Positions 1 to 8,250 of a DNA stretch of 18,633 bases are shown here, in pieces; position 1 is the stretch's first letter; each line of letters opens with the position of its first letter. A program made the position numbers and the translations under genes. The notes beneath the pieces were generated by a model. It searched no databases, was not told where the DNA came from, and saw only the letters and a list, made by a program, of their open reading frames with translations. Where the stretch lies: the NCBI GenBank assembly GCA_002477475.1, contig DLPX01000037.1, positions 7,338-25,970 of the forward strand. The letters run 5' to 3'. The stretch is from Proteobacteria bacterium UBA7447 (lineage in GTDB: Bacteria > Pseudomonadota > Gammaproteobacteria > Arenicellales > UBA868).

Positions 1-1019
1 GCATGGCGGTGGAGAATCGCAAGAAGCATGTTCAGTCGGTGGGTCTCATACCCCACACTCAGTCGTCGGGGGTTACCTAATGAACTTTGGTCTACCAGGG
101 CTTGTACCTCGACCAGCATTGGCCTTGTTCCGTCTTGACTCACAAAGATGGCTGTCCCTGCCGACTCCATCTGGGTTCCGGAAAGAAATATGGCCGAGGG
201 GTTCTTAACCGCTTTGAGCCCATTGGGTTCCATGGCAAAAACACCGACCTCATTCACAGAACCGAAGCGATTTTTCCAGGCCCGCACCAGTCTGAATCGA
301 CTTGTGGTATCCCCTTCAAAATAAAGCACAGTATCCACCAGATGCTCAAGCGTCTTCGGGCCTGCCAACGCCCCTTCCTTGGTCACATGGCCGATCAAGA
401 TTATTGAAATTCCTCTGCGTTTGGCCTCAACGACGAGACGATCCGCGCACTCACGGACCTGACCGACACTTCCAGGGCTGGACTCAAGTTCTTGTGTTCG
501 CAGGGTTTGAATGGAGTCAACCACCAGAACCCCGTACGGCGTCCTATCCAGTTCAGCGATTAGTGTTTCTAACTGCCCATCGCAAAGTGCCGTTAATTTC
601 TGGCTACTCACGCCAAGGCGCTGGTAACGCATAGCCAATTGCTCGACAGACTCCTCAGCGCTGACGTAGAGGGTCTCGTGCATGTTCGAAAGACAGCCCA
701 GCGCCTGCAGGGCAAGCGTGCTTTTGCCGATTCCAGGTTCTCCACCAAGTAAAACCACAGAACCGGGAACAAGTCCGCCACCGAGAACACGATCGAGTTC
801 GGACAATCCCGTTGGGTAGCGCTCGTAGTTTCTCGTCACGACGTCGGCGAGCCGGGCGGGAGTCACGCTGTCGCTCGACAAGCCTGGGGATACCCCGGTT
901 GCCGTCACAAGGCCCAGGGTATTCCAGGAACCGCAACTACTGCACTGTCCCACCCACTTATGGCTTTTCGTGCCGCAATGGCTGCAAACATATAAGGTGC
1001 TAGTGCGCGCTTTTGCCAT
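1..1019 (-). CDS. radA: DNA repair protein RadA (partial, C-terminus outside window)
   Basis: RadA is a RecA-like, DnaB-related motor that helps process recombination intermediates. The first 339 codons are visible; the frame runs off the left edge still open, and the family is usually about 450-460 residues, so part of the C-terminal Lon-protease-like domain is missing. Seen in the translation: a four-cysteine zinc finger (C12, C15, C26, C29), a Walker A motif GEPGIGKST at 93-101, a Walker B-like VLVVDS at 164-169, and the RadA signature KNRFG at 249-253. The ATG at 1019 gives the standard N-terminus, with the zinc finger starting at residue 12; no strong Shine-Dalgarno precedes it. It lies about 90 bp downstream of dnaB on the same strand. 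In many gammaproteobacteria alr sits between these genes, but it is absent here. No internal stop or frameshift was found in the part read. Confidence 0.96.
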   Translation of the reverse strand, partial: MAKARTSTLYVCSHCGTKSHKWVGQCSSCGSWNTLGLVTATGVSPGLSSDSVTPARLADVVTRNYERYPTGLSELDRVLGGGLVPGSVVLLGGEPGIGKSTLALQALGCLSNMHETLYVSAEESVEQLAMRYQRLGVSSQKLTALCDGQLETLIAELDRTPYGVLVVDSIQTLRTQELESSPGSVGQVRECADRLVVEAKRRGISIILIGHVTKEGALAGPKTLEHLVDTVLYFEGDTTSRFRLVRAWKNRFGSVNEVGVFAMEPNGLKAVKNPSAIFLSGTQMESAGTAIFVSQDGTRPMLVEVQALVDQSSLGNPRRLSVGYETHRLNMLLAILHRH

Positions 1020-1058
1020 GTATTAGTTAGGCTATCACAAGGAGAGCCGCGATCTTCC

Positions 1059-1076
1059 GACCCGGGATCCCAGGTC
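1059..1076. repeat. 18-bp near-palindrome between dnaB and radA
   Basis: The sequence GACCCGGGATCCCAGGTC is an inverted repeat around GGGATCCC, with one T-G wobble if read as RNA from the minus strand. No T-run follows in the direction of dnaB transcription, so it does not look like an intrinsic terminator. It could be a processing hairpin or a protein site, or simply chance. Confidence 0.35.
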
Positions 1077-1109
1077 AGGAAAGACCCATCGCGTCCTTCA
1101 ATCCCAGAC

Positions 1110-2495
1110 TCAAAACCCCTGATCGTCGAAGGCGGGCGTGTAACTCTCGAAGCGAGTGTACTCCCCGAGAAAGGTGAGACGCACCGTGCCGATGGGTCCA
1201 TTACGCTGCTTGGCTACGATAATCTCCGCTGTGCCTTTCTCGGGGCTGTCCTCGTTATAAACCTCATCCCGATAGATGAACAGAATCAGGTCTGCATCCT
1301 GCTCGATCGCCCCAGATTCTCTGAGATCTGACATGATAGGTCGCTTGTTCGGACGTTGCTCAAGGCCGCGGTTCAGCTGAGAGAGCACAACCACGGGGAC
1401 CCCGGACTCTTTGGCAATGACTTTCAGCGAACGAGTAATGTTGGCCACTTCGACCGCCCTATTTTCACTGTTGTCGCCGGTCTGCATCAGTTGGAGATAG
1501 TCCACAATCACTAGACCCATATCACCATGCTCGCGAACCAATCGGCGGATGCGGGACCTTAGCTCCATCGGAGTCAGCGCCGGAGTGTCGTCCACAAAAA
1601 TCGGCGCTTCATCGAGCAACCCCATTGCCGACGTCAGTCGGGGCCAGTCTTCTGGCTGTAGCTGACCTGTCCTGACACGGTGGGCATTGATTCGACCCAA
1701 CGAAGCGAGCATCCGCATTGCCAATTGGTGCCCCGGCATCTCCATACTGAACACCGCCACCGGCAGTTTCGAGCCCACTGCCGCGTTCTCTGCGAGATTC
1801 ATGGCGAGAGAGGTCTTTCCCATCGATGGCCGACCCGCAATCACGACCAGATCGGCTTCTTGCAGACCAGCGGTCAATGCATCCAGATCATGAAAGCCGC
1901 TCGCAACTCCAGTTACTCCACCCTTGGACTGAAACAGTTCTTCGATACGGTCAACGGCCTGGGACAGTAACCCCTGAATCGCCTTAAAACCAAATGACCC
2001 GCGTCTATCCGCGTCTGAAATCTCAAACACTGCTTTTTCAGCGTGGTCGAGTAACGCGTTAATATCGAGGCCTTCGGGTTGATAAGCCTTTTCAGAAATA
2101 TCGCTCGCAGCCGCAATCAGGGAGCGCAGGATCGAGCGCTCACGAACGATTTGGGCATAGGCCTTCAGGTTGGTTGTCCCAGGCGTCCGGTTGGCCAATT
2201 CTCCAAGATAAGCCAGCCCGCCTGCGGGCTCCAGGGTCCCGTTATTCTTCAGCCATTCCGACGTGGTAACCACATCGACAGCCTGACTTGACCCATGCAG
2301 CGCATGAATTGCGATGAAGATTTCCCGATGGGCTCGAGTATAGAAGTCTTCTGCGCGAACTGCCTCGGCAACCTCGTCCCATTTGCGGGAGTCCACGAGG
2401 AGCCCCCCAAGAACAGACTGCTCCGCCTCCTGGGCTTGCGGAGGCACCCGCGCCATGCTGGTAACTGCACTTAGGGTTGGCGATGTCTGAGCCAT
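1110..2495 (-). CDS. dnaB: Replicative DNA helicase DnaB
   Basis: DnaB is the hexameric 5'-3' helicase that unwinds DNA at the replication fork and interacts with primase. At 461 residues it is close to the E. coli length (471). The N-terminal collar domain begins at about residue 18 (PPQAQEAEQSVLGG). The RecA-like motor carries Walker A GRPSMGKTS at 221-229, Walker B LVIVDYLQL at 328-336, and the C-terminal KQRNGP motif at 429-434, whose Arg431 matches the arginine finger. The frame is continuous, with no intein. The start at 2495 is the first ATG; Met14 (2456) is an alternative, and neither has a clear Shine-Dalgarno. It follows rplI by about 140 bp, the usual rpsF-rpsR-rplI-dnaB order, and precedes radA. 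Confidence 0.97.
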   Translation of the reverse strand: MAQTSPTLSAVTSMARVPPQAQEAEQSVLGGLLVDSRKWDEVAEAVRAEDFYTRAHREIFIAIHALHGSSQAVDVVTTSEWLKNNGTLEPAGGLAYLGELANRTPGTTNLKAYAQIVRERSILRSLIAAASDISEKAYQPEGLDINALLDHAEKAVFEISDADRRGSFGFKAIQGLLSQAVDRIEELFQSKGGVTGVASGFHDLDALTAGLQEADLVVIAGRPSMGKTSLAMNLAENAAVGSKLPVAVFSMEMPGHQLAMRMLASLGRINAHRVRTGQLQPEDWPRLTSAMGLLDEAPIFVDDTPALTPMELRSRIRRLVREHGDMGLVIVDYLQLMQTGDNSENRAVEVANITRSLKVIAKESGVPVVVLSQLNRGLEQRPNKRPIMSDLRESGAIEQDADLILFIYRDEVYNEDSPEKGTAEIIVAKQRNGPIGTVRLTFLGEYTRFESYTPAFDDQGF

Positions 2496-2637
2496 GACGA
2501 TGAGGCGACCCTACCGGATTCCGTTTGCAGCAAGAGCAACTATTCTAGACAAGGCGGCACGGTAAAGACAGCGATAACCTTACTCGATGATCAAGCACCC
2601 CGTGCGCCCGGCAACTCGGACCCCGGGGGCGATCAAG

Positions 2638-3192
2638 CTAGCCGCCGCCCGGCGCGGAATCCACCGTCTCTTCCGGGTCTTGAGGTGTCCCGTCTTCCTC
2701 AGACGCCCCTTCAACCGACTCTGTTGCCTCAGAAGTGCTGGCAACCGCATTTTCTGGTTCGACGACGATGAGCACCGAAGTCTGGACCTCCGGATGAAGA
2801 ATCAAAGCGACCGAGTGTTCACCCGTCGTTTTAATCGGTCCCTCGGGCATCGAAACTTCAGAACGCTGGACCGCGATGTCAGCGGCTTGCAGCAACTCGG
2901 CGATGTCGACCGGACTGACCGAACCAAACAGCTTACCCTCCTCAGCCACCAGACGTTTTACGGTCAGACGATCTGGGAGCAGCGCAGCCTTCGCTTCTGC
3001 CGCTTCGCGACGCTCAGAGTCCAACTTCGCCAACTCTCTCCGGCGCTCTTCAACCTCTTCTTTGGCATCCGCGCTCGCAGGCATAGCTTTGCCTTGAGGG
3101 ATAAGGTAATTTCGGCCATACCCGGACTTGACGTTTACGATGTCTCCCAGGTCGCCTAGGTTCTGAATCTTTTCAAGAAGAATCAATTCCAT
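2638..3192 (-). CDS. rplI: 50S ribosomal protein bL9, with acidic C-terminal tail
   Basis: bL9 binds 23S rRNA near the L1 stalk and helps maintain reading frame. The N-terminal rRNA-binding domain is clear (MELILLEKIQNLGDLGD, then VKSGYGRNYLIPQGKA at 21-36), followed by the connecting helix (about 41-75) and the C-terminal domain (about 76-145, ending near LIVVEPEN). The protein is 184 residues against about 149 in E. coli; the excess is a tail at about 146-184 rich in Glu, Asp, Ser, Thr and Pro with no Lys or Arg. The ATG at 3192 has a GAGGAG Shine-Dalgarno about 7 nt upstream and lies 10 nt after rpsR. The function of the tail is unknown. Confidence 0.96.
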   Translation of the reverse strand: MELILLEKIQNLGDLGDIVNVKSGYGRNYLIPQGKAMPASADAKEEVEERRRELAKLDSERREAAEAKAALLPDRLTVKRLVAEEGKLFGSVSPVDIAELLQAADIAVQRSEVSMPEGPIKTTGEHSVALILHPEVQTSVLIVVEPENAVASTSEATESVEGASEEDGTPQDPEETVDSAPGGG

Positions 3193-3202
3193 GGCTTGCT
3201 CC

Positions 3203-3427
3203 TCAATGTTGATCGGTATAAGGCAACAAAGCGAGGAACCGCGCCCGCTTGACGGCCGTTGCCAACTGACGTTGGTATCGTGCTTTCGTACCCGTGTTCC
3301 GGCTAGCCATGATCTTGCCGGTTTCTGTGATGTAGGCCTTCAACGTGTCCAGATCTTTATAGTCAATCTCATCCACTCCCAGCGCAGTGAACCGGCAGTA
3401 CTTTCTTCGTTTATTCATGCGGTTCAT
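3203..3427 (-). CDS. rpsR: 30S ribosomal protein bS18
   Basis: bS18 forms a heterodimer with bS6 on the 30S platform. The 74-residue product matches the family along its whole length, including RRKYCRFTA, EIDYKD, LKAYITETGKI, RYQRQLATAVKRAR and the terminal LLPYTDQH. The ATG at 3427 overlaps the rpsF stop (ATGA) and has a GAGGAG Shine-Dalgarno 8 nt upstream, which supports it over the in-frame ATG at 3418. The priB gene found between rpsF and rpsR in E. coli is absent; the overlap suggests translational coupling of the two partner proteins. Confidence 0.97.
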   Translation of the reverse strand: MNRMNKRRKYCRFTALGVDEIDYKDLDTLKAYITETGKIMASRNTGTKARYQRQLATAVKRARFLALLPYTDQH

Positions 3428-3978
3428 ACGGACTTCTCCTCTTTAGTCTCATTTCCCTCTGATCCGTCTTCGCTTACTTCCGCGCCTGCGTCTGGCGTCT
3501 CACTCTCCGGTGCAGTACTGGCAGCCGCCGCATCCGAAGAAGGCGATGCTTCCTCCGCAGCCTTTGCCCCGTTGGGGGCCGTCGCAACCACCCCCGATTG
3601 GTCTCCGGTGGACCTCGGCTCAGGCGCTACCGGAGAACTATCGTCCTCGTCTTCGCCTGAGCGATCCTCAGCGAGCGGGGAAGCCTCTGTGACAGCGCTA
3701 TCGCGGCGGATAATTAGATTCCGGAGGACCGCGTCACTGAACTTGAACATGCTCGTGATTTCATCAATCGTCGGCTGGTCGCATTCAATATTCAGAAGGA
3801 CGTAGTGCGCTTTGTGTACCTTGCCGATGTTGTAGGCAAGGTGCCGGCGTCCCCAATCTTCAAATCGGTGAACGTGACCTCCACTGCCTTCTATCAGACC
3901 ACGGTATTTGTCGACCATTGCGCCGACTTGTTCACTTTGGTCTGGATGGACCAGAAAAACGATCTCGTAATGTCGCAT
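3424..3978 (-). CDS. rpsF: 30S ribosomal protein bS6, with long acidic C-terminal tail
   Basis: bS6 binds 16S rRNA as a dimer with bS18. Residues 1-101 follow the family closely (MRHYEIVFLVHPDQSEQV, then FEDWGRRHLAY and VHKAHYVLLNIE, ending near AVTEASP). The total is 184 residues against 131 in E. coli: a tail at about 102-184 has roughly 22 acidic and 5 basic residues and is low in complexity (Ala, Ser, Pro, Gly, Glu, Asp). The start at 3978 is set by an AAGGAG Shine-Dalgarno 6-7 nt upstream and by the canonical N-terminus; an in-frame start at 4032 would add 18 unrelated residues. E. coli bS6 ends in Glu residues extended by RimK; whether that applies to this tail ending in EEKSV is unknown. 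Confidence 0.96.
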   Translation of the reverse strand: MRHYEIVFLVHPDQSEQVGAMVDKYRGLIEGSGGHVHRFEDWGRRHLAYNIGKVHKAHYVLLNIECDQPTIDEITSMFKFSDAVLRNLIIRRDSAVTEASPLAEDRSGEDEDDSSPVAPEPRSTGDQSGVVATAPNGAKAAEEASPSSDAAAASTAPESETPDAGAEVSEDGSEGNETKEEKSV

Positions 3979-4056
3979 TCCACTCTCCTTTCGGTTTAAA
4001 GCCCCCCAGGGATTTGGTGGAGCAAGGAGCACGCGCCTTGGCGCTGCGGGACGAAG

Positions 4057-4085
4057 ATTCTAAAGGCCGGCTAGGACTATCGCAA
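4057..4085 (-). promoter_or_regulatory. Putative sigma70 promoter of rpsF-rpsR-rplI
   Basis: On the minus strand, a -35 box TTGCGA (4085-4080) and a -10 box TAGAAT (4062-4057) are separated by exactly 17 bp. The predicted start is near 4050, about 70 nt before rpsF. The bases after the -10 box are GC-rich, as is common in stringently controlled ribosomal promoters. The call rests on motif matching only. Confidence 0.6.
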
Positions 4086-4116
4086 GCCGCGCTCTGGGGC
4101 AATTCACCGCCGACGG

Positions 4117-6054
4117 CTACTCCGCGGCACGGTTCTGGATCAGCTCGTTAACCACCGCCGGTTCCGCCAGTGTAGATGTATCCCCCAGATTATCGAGCTC
4201 GTTGGCTGCTATTTTGCGGAGAATTCGCCGCATGATTTTCCCCGAACGTGTTTTTGGCAGCCCCGGCGCCCACTGGATCACATCGGGGCTGGCAATCGGT
4301 CCAATTTCCTTGCGAACGAGGGCAATCAGTTCTGCCCGCAACTCATCGCTTGGCTCAACTCCTGCCATAGGCGTGACGTAGGCGTAAATCCCCTGACCTT
4401 TAATTTCATGCGGATAACCCACAACCGCGGCTTCGGCAATCTGCGCATGCAGCACAAGCGCGCTCTCTACCTCGGCGGTTCCCATCCTGTGGCCAGAGAC
4501 ATTGATAACATCATCCACTCTGCCCGTGATCCAGTAATAGCCATCTTCGTCACGCCGGGCACCATCCCCAGTCATATAGAAACCAGGGTAAGCTGAAAAA
4601 TAGGTCTGCACGAAACGATCGTGATCCCCGTATACGGTTCGCATCTGTCCGGGCCATGAACCCGTGATGACAAGGTTGCCCGAAGCCGCGCCGTCAAGTT
4701 GGTTGCCGTCGGCATCCAGTAATGCCGGCACAACCCCAAAGAAGGGTCGTGTCGCTGAACCCGGCTTAAGATCAGTCGCCCCCGGCAGCGGGGTAATCAG
4801 AATTCCGCCAGTCTCGGTCTGAAACCACGTATCTACAATACTGCAGCGACCTTCTCCCACGATTCGAAAATACCACTCCCACACATCCGGATTGATGGGC
4901 TCGCCAACCGTGCCTAGAACCTTTAGGCTGGAACGTCGAGTTCTTGTTACATAATTATCTCCCTGGCTCATCAGCGCCCGAATCGCCGTGGGGGCGGTGT
5001 AGAAAATATTGACCTGGTGCTTGTCTACGACTTGCCAAAACCGGGACGCGTCGGGATACGTCGGCACTCCTTCAAACATCAGCGTCGTTGCACCGTTGGC
5101 GAGCGGCCCGTAGAGGATGTAACTGTGTCCGGTAATCCAGCCGACATCTGCCGAACACCAATAAATATCACCGTCCTGGTAATCAAATACGTATCGATGA
5201 GTGATCGCCGTATATAGTTGATACCCCCCTGTAGTGTGCAGGACACCTTTTGGCTTTCCCGTAGACCCAGAGGTGTAAAGGATAAACAACGGATCTTCCG
5301 CGTCCATCGGTTCGGGTTCGCACTCCGCCGAAGCAGTGGCAACCGCCTCGTGGTACCAGATATCCCGATCACCACCCGAAGGAACATCGTTTCCGGTTCT
5401 GCGAACGACGATGGTCGTGTGAACCTCAGGACATCCCTCCAGAGCCTTTTCGACATTGGCCTTAAGGGGTACATTCTTGCCGCCACGCGGGCCTTCATCA
5501 GCCGTGATGACCACGCGACAATCTGAGTCCAGTATTCGATCCCGCAGGGCGTCGGGAGAGAAGCCCCCAAAGACAACGGAATGCACTGCGCCGATTCTCG
5601 CGCAGGAGAGCATGGCAACCGCGACTTCAGGAATCATCGGCATATAGATTGATACCCGGTCTCCCTTGCCGACGCCTCTGTCCTTGAGGACATTCGCGAA
5701 GCGGCAAACCGCTTCGTGCAACTCCCGGTAGGTCAATTTCACATCCTGGGAAGGATGATCCCCTTCCCAGATGATCGCAGTCTGGTCTGCGCGGCTTTGT
5801 AGATGGCGGTCGATACAGTTATGCGCGACGTTAAGAGTGGCACCCTCAAACCATCTGATCTCACCCGTGTGATAGTTCCAGTGGCTTACCGTATGCCAGG
5901 GCGAAAACCAGTCCACAAAACTGTCCGCCTGCTCCGCCCAAAACCCATCGGGGTCCGAGATAGACTTTTGGTACATTTTTTCGTAGCGGTCGCCATCGAT
6001 ATGTGCAGTCTCGGCAAAATCGGGCATAACCTTATGGATAGTGCTATCGCTCAT
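4117..6054 (-). CDS. acs: Acetyl-coenzyme A synthetase (AMP-forming)
   Basis: Acs activates acetate to acetyl-CoA in two steps through acetyl-AMP, allowing acetate scavenging. The 645 residues are close to the E. coli length (652) and collinear with the ANL adenylate-forming family. Visible motifs are the phosphate loop YTSGSTGKPKG at 260-270, DTWFQTETGG at 408-417, YMTGDGA near 493-499, GRVDDVINVSGHR at 511-523, and the C-terminal catalytic lysine K606 in PKTRSGKIMRRILR. That lysine is the one acetylated in other Acs enzymes, so post-translational control is possible. The ATG at 6054 has an AGGAGT Shine-Dalgarno about 5 nt upstream. The gene sits alone between the dnaQ and rpsF groups; I could not pick a confident promoter in the 124-bp upstream gap. 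Confidence 0.97.
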   Translation of the reverse strand: MSDSTIHKVMPDFAETAHIDGDRYEKMYQKSISDPDGFWAEQADSFVDWFSPWHTVSHWNYHTGEIRWFEGATLNVAHNCIDRHLQSRADQTAIIWEGDHPSQDVKLTYRELHEAVCRFANVLKDRGVGKGDRVSIYMPMIPEVAVAMLSCARIGAVHSVVFGGFSPDALRDRILDSDCRVVITADEGPRGGKNVPLKANVEKALEGCPEVHTTIVVRRTGNDVPSGGDRDIWYHEAVATASAECEPEPMDAEDPLFILYTSGSTGKPKGVLHTTGGYQLYTAITHRYVFDYQDGDIYWCSADVGWITGHSYILYGPLANGATTLMFEGVPTYPDASRFWQVVDKHQVNIFYTAPTAIRALMSQGDNYVTRTRRSSLKVLGTVGEPINPDVWEWYFRIVGEGRCSIVDTWFQTETGGILITPLPGATDLKPGSATRPFFGVVPALLDADGNQLDGAASGNLVITGSWPGQMRTVYGDHDRFVQTYFSAYPGFYMTGDGARRDEDGYYWITGRVDDVINVSGHRMGTAEVESALVLHAQIAEAAVVGYPHEIKGQGIYAYVTPMAGVEPSDELRAELIALVRKEIGPIASPDVIQWAPGLPKTRSGKIMRRILRKIAANELDNLGDTSTLAEPAVVNELIQNRAAE

Positions 6055-6178
6055 GGGAACTCCTGTGAGTACCTGTTGTACGTCAAATTAGAGGGTAATA
6101 TTTTCACTTCAGGGCGCCTCCCATTTTGGGGAGAATCTTCCGAGCCCGGCCAATCTAATGCCTTGATTCGTTTTCCGC

Positions 6179-6871
6179 TTACTTGATCCCATGCCAGGGT
6201 GTATCAGGGCCCAACAGATCCAACCAACGCTTGTGCTCTTTAAGTTCTTTTTTATCCGCCCTAATAACGGGGAATTTAACATCGGCAGTAAAGCGAGTAT
6301 TCCCGGAGTCCGCGCTCTTGTTCAGTTGGGTCGCGCCTTCAAGCGCAAGGGCTGTCTGACCCCCGGTCATTGCCAAATAGACGTCCGCCAGGATCTCTGC
6401 ATCAAGCAACGCCCCATGGAGTTCGCGTCCGCTGTTATCCACTTCGTACCGTCTACATAACGCATCCAGACTGTTCCTCTGCCCTGGATGCATCTGCCTC
6501 GCCAGAACCAGCGAATCGGTCACCTCGCACACCTCTTCCAGACGCAGCGAGTTACCGGCAATCTCCAACTCCCGATTCAAAAACCCCAGATCAAACGGGG
6601 CATTATGGATAACCAACTCTGCCCCCTCCACGAAAGTCAAAAACTCGCCCATGATTTCTGAAAAAGTGGGCTTACCTTCGAGGAATGCCTCGCTTATCCC
6701 ATGCACCTCCCGCGCCTCTGGGTCGATCGCTCTTCCCGGGTTGATGTAGTGATGAAATCGCGTCTCGGTATGTTTGCGGTTTGACAAGAGCACGCAACCC
6801 AGTTCGATAACTCGGTGACCCTCAGATACCTCCAGCCCCGTCGTTTCAGTATCAAGAACGACAAGATCCAT
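6179..6871 (-). CDS. dnaQ: DNA polymerase III epsilon subunit (3'-5' proofreading exonuclease)
   Basis: DnaQ is the proofreading exonuclease of the replicative polymerase core. The 230-residue protein (243 in E. coli) has all DEDDh motifs: Exo I DTETTG with D7 and E9, Exo II HNAPFD with D94, and Exo III HGALLDAEILADVYL with H152 and D157. After the catalytic domain, QTALAL at 172-177 resembles the clamp-binding motif (QTSMAF in E. coli), which suits a tail that reaches the beta clamp and alpha. The start at 6871 is preceded by an AAGGAG Shine-Dalgarno. It follows rnhA by 22 nt on the same strand, whereas in enteric bacteria these two genes are divergent. Confidence 0.96.
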   Translation of the reverse strand: MDLVVLDTETTGLEVSEGHRVIELGCVLLSNRKHTETRFHHYINPGRAIDPEAREVHGISEAFLEGKPTFSEIMGEFLTFVEGAELVIHNAPFDLGFLNRELEIAGNSLRLEEVCEVTDSLVLARQMHPGQRNSLDALCRRYEVDNSGRELHGALLDAEILADVYLAMTGGQTALALEGATQLNKSADSGNTRFTADVKFPVIRADKKELKEHKRWLDLLGPDTPWHGIK

Positions 6872-6893
6872 ACCCTTTCTCCTTGTTACCCAA

Positions 6894-7343
6894 TTACCCT
6901 GTCAGCAGCCGATCGATCGCGTGATTGGCCAACGCATCAGCTCTTTCGTTCCCCGGATGTCCACTGTGGCCACGAACCCAATACCATTCAACCGCTCGCG
7001 CCCCAGCAACCTCGTCCAACTGTTGCCATAAGTCCTGATTCTTCACCGGTTTTCGGGCTGCGGTTTTCCATCCATTCTTTTTCCAGTTAACCATCCACTG
7101 GGTAACACCGTTCCGGACATATTGAGAATCCGTATAGACGGAGACGGTTGCACCTGAATCGGTAGCCCGAAGGCCCTGGATGGCCGCCAGTAACTCCATG
7201 CGGTTATTGGTGGTCTGGGCCTCGGAACCGAATAACTCCTTGTCGACACCATCATGGGAAATGAGCACACCCCAGCCTCCCGGCCCGGGATTGCCCCGAC
7301 AAGCCCCATCAGGAAACACCGTCACGATATCCCTCTTTCCCAT
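6894..7343 (-). CDS. rnhA: Ribonuclease HI
   Basis: RNase HI cleaves the RNA strand of RNA-DNA hybrids, removing primers and R-loops. From the ATG at 7343 the product is 149 residues (155 in E. coli), with the catalytic set D12, E50, D72, D136 and the flap histidine H126, each offset by two from E. coli. Recognisable stretches are DGACRGNPGPGGWG, TTNNRMELLAAI, YTDSQYVRNG and VRGHSGHPGNERAD. A second ATG at 7346 overlaps the stop of the upstream methyltransferase gene (ATGA), so one extra Met is possible. The longer open frame upstream to 7514 lies inside the methyltransferase gene and is not family-like. The overlap points to co-translation with the methyltransferase. Confidence 0.96.
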   Translation of the reverse strand: MGKRDIVTVFPDGACRGNPGPGGWGVLISHDGVDKELFGSEAQTTNNRMELLAAIQGLRATDSGATVSVYTDSQYVRNGVTQWMVNWKKNGWKTAARKPVKNQDLWQQLDEVAGARAVEWYWVRGHSGHPGNERADALANHAIDRLLTG

Positions 7344-8125
7344 CATTCTCGAACCACCGTGAGTCTTCCCTTGGCGGCGTGTTTCGGAAGCGCTGAGACG
7401 AGGCGTTTCTGTGGGCGCCGACGAGCTCCAGAAACCGGCTCGAACACGTTTGACTGACCGAATGCCCTTTTTTTGACGACGACAACGTACGCTCCCGAAA
7501 ACAAAGGCCACCAACGATCTCCTGCTGCCTCAAGGAAATTCAGCCGTTCGAGCAATCCTGCCTGACCGACCGGGGGGCGATAGAACACCGACTCTGCCGA
7601 GGTCAATTCAAGCCCCAGCAGCCTGGTCCAATCCTGTATCTGATGAATGGAAAGAAATCGTCCATTCCACGGAGCCCGGCGGACACCTCTCTTTAGGAAC
7701 CGCCGAAGTCCCCACACACTCCAACGATTGAATCCACAGATTATCAAGCATCCCTCGGGGGCCAGAACACTGTACGCTTCCCGAAGGACCGCGTGGGGGT
7801 CAGACGAGAATTCGAGCACAAACGGAATCGCCAGCAAATCTATCGACCTTGCGCCAAACGGCAGTTGCTCCGGGCGGCATCTCACGGCGAGCTCCCGATC
7901 CAGTAAAGCGCGGGTTTGTCCCGGGAGAATCTCGGAAACCGACTGCTCGGCTCGTTGCAGAAGATCGACGTGGGCGTACCCTGCCTGATATCCGGTACGA
8001 TAGTAGCCGGTGGGAATGAGTCGCGAGACGGAGTCCGCCGTGAGATGGGCAAGCGTTTTGCCTAGAGACGTTTCAAACCATTGCGCCATCTGCTCCCCAG
8101 GGTCGACGGCAGCAGCAGAAGCCAT
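7343..8125 (-). CDS. YafS-like SAM-dependent methyltransferase
   Basis: This 260-residue protein resembles the class I methyltransferase family found next to rnhA and dnaQ in proteobacteria (YafS in E. coli); its substrate is unknown to me. Supporting motifs are LPFGARSIDLLAIPFVLEF at 88-106, SDPHAVLREAYSVLAPEGCL at 108-127, GFNRWSVWGLRR at 131-142, WNGRFLS at 153-159, and the FYRPP and RWWPLFSGAYVVVVKK stretches toward the end. The usual acidic-Gly-x-Gly SAM loop is weak here; the matching segment looks like GYYRTGYQAGYAHVDLL near 40-56. A basic tail (about 234-260) follows. The ATG at 8125 is preferred to a TTG at 8173, which would add 16 residues; the Shine-Dalgarno is weak for both. It overlaps rnhA by 1-4 nt. 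Confidence 0.85.
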   Translation of the reverse strand: MASAAAVDPGEQMAQWFETSLGKTLAHLTADSVSRLIPTGYYRTGYQAGYAHVDLLQRAEQSVSEILPGQTRALLDRELAVRCRPEQLPFGARSIDLLAIPFVLEFSSDPHAVLREAYSVLAPEGCLIICGFNRWSVWGLRRFLKRGVRRAPWNGRFLSIHQIQDWTRLLGLELTSAESVFYRPPVGQAGLLERLNFLEAAGDRWWPLFSGAYVVVVKKRAFGQSNVFEPVSGARRRPQKRLVSALPKHAAKGRLTVVRE

Positions 8126-8250
8126 CTTGGATCGTTCCCTGACCCCCGAAAACCAAAGGCAGTTGCCCTTCAAGACTCAATCCTGTGTCGCTTATGCCGC
8201 ATGTCGGGTTATTCTACCCTGCCGACGGCTCAACCCACTCCCCGAGGGAC

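Noticed and set aside
1110..2495. Intein in dnaB
   Set aside because: dnaB is a frequent intein host, but the 461-residue frame is continuous, with Walker motifs at normal spacing.
2587..3159. Open frame of 190 codons on the plus strand opposite rplI
   Set aside because: Antisense to rplI, with arginine-rich low-complexity translation and no Shine-Dalgarno or family resemblance.
3979..4032. Upstream start of rpsF adding 18 residues
   Set aside because: The internal ATG at 3978 has a good AAGGAG site and gives the canonical bS6 N-terminus.
6117..6133. CTCCC/GGGAG hairpin between dnaQ and acs
   Set aside because: Only a 5-bp stem with no T-run on either side, too weak to call a terminator.
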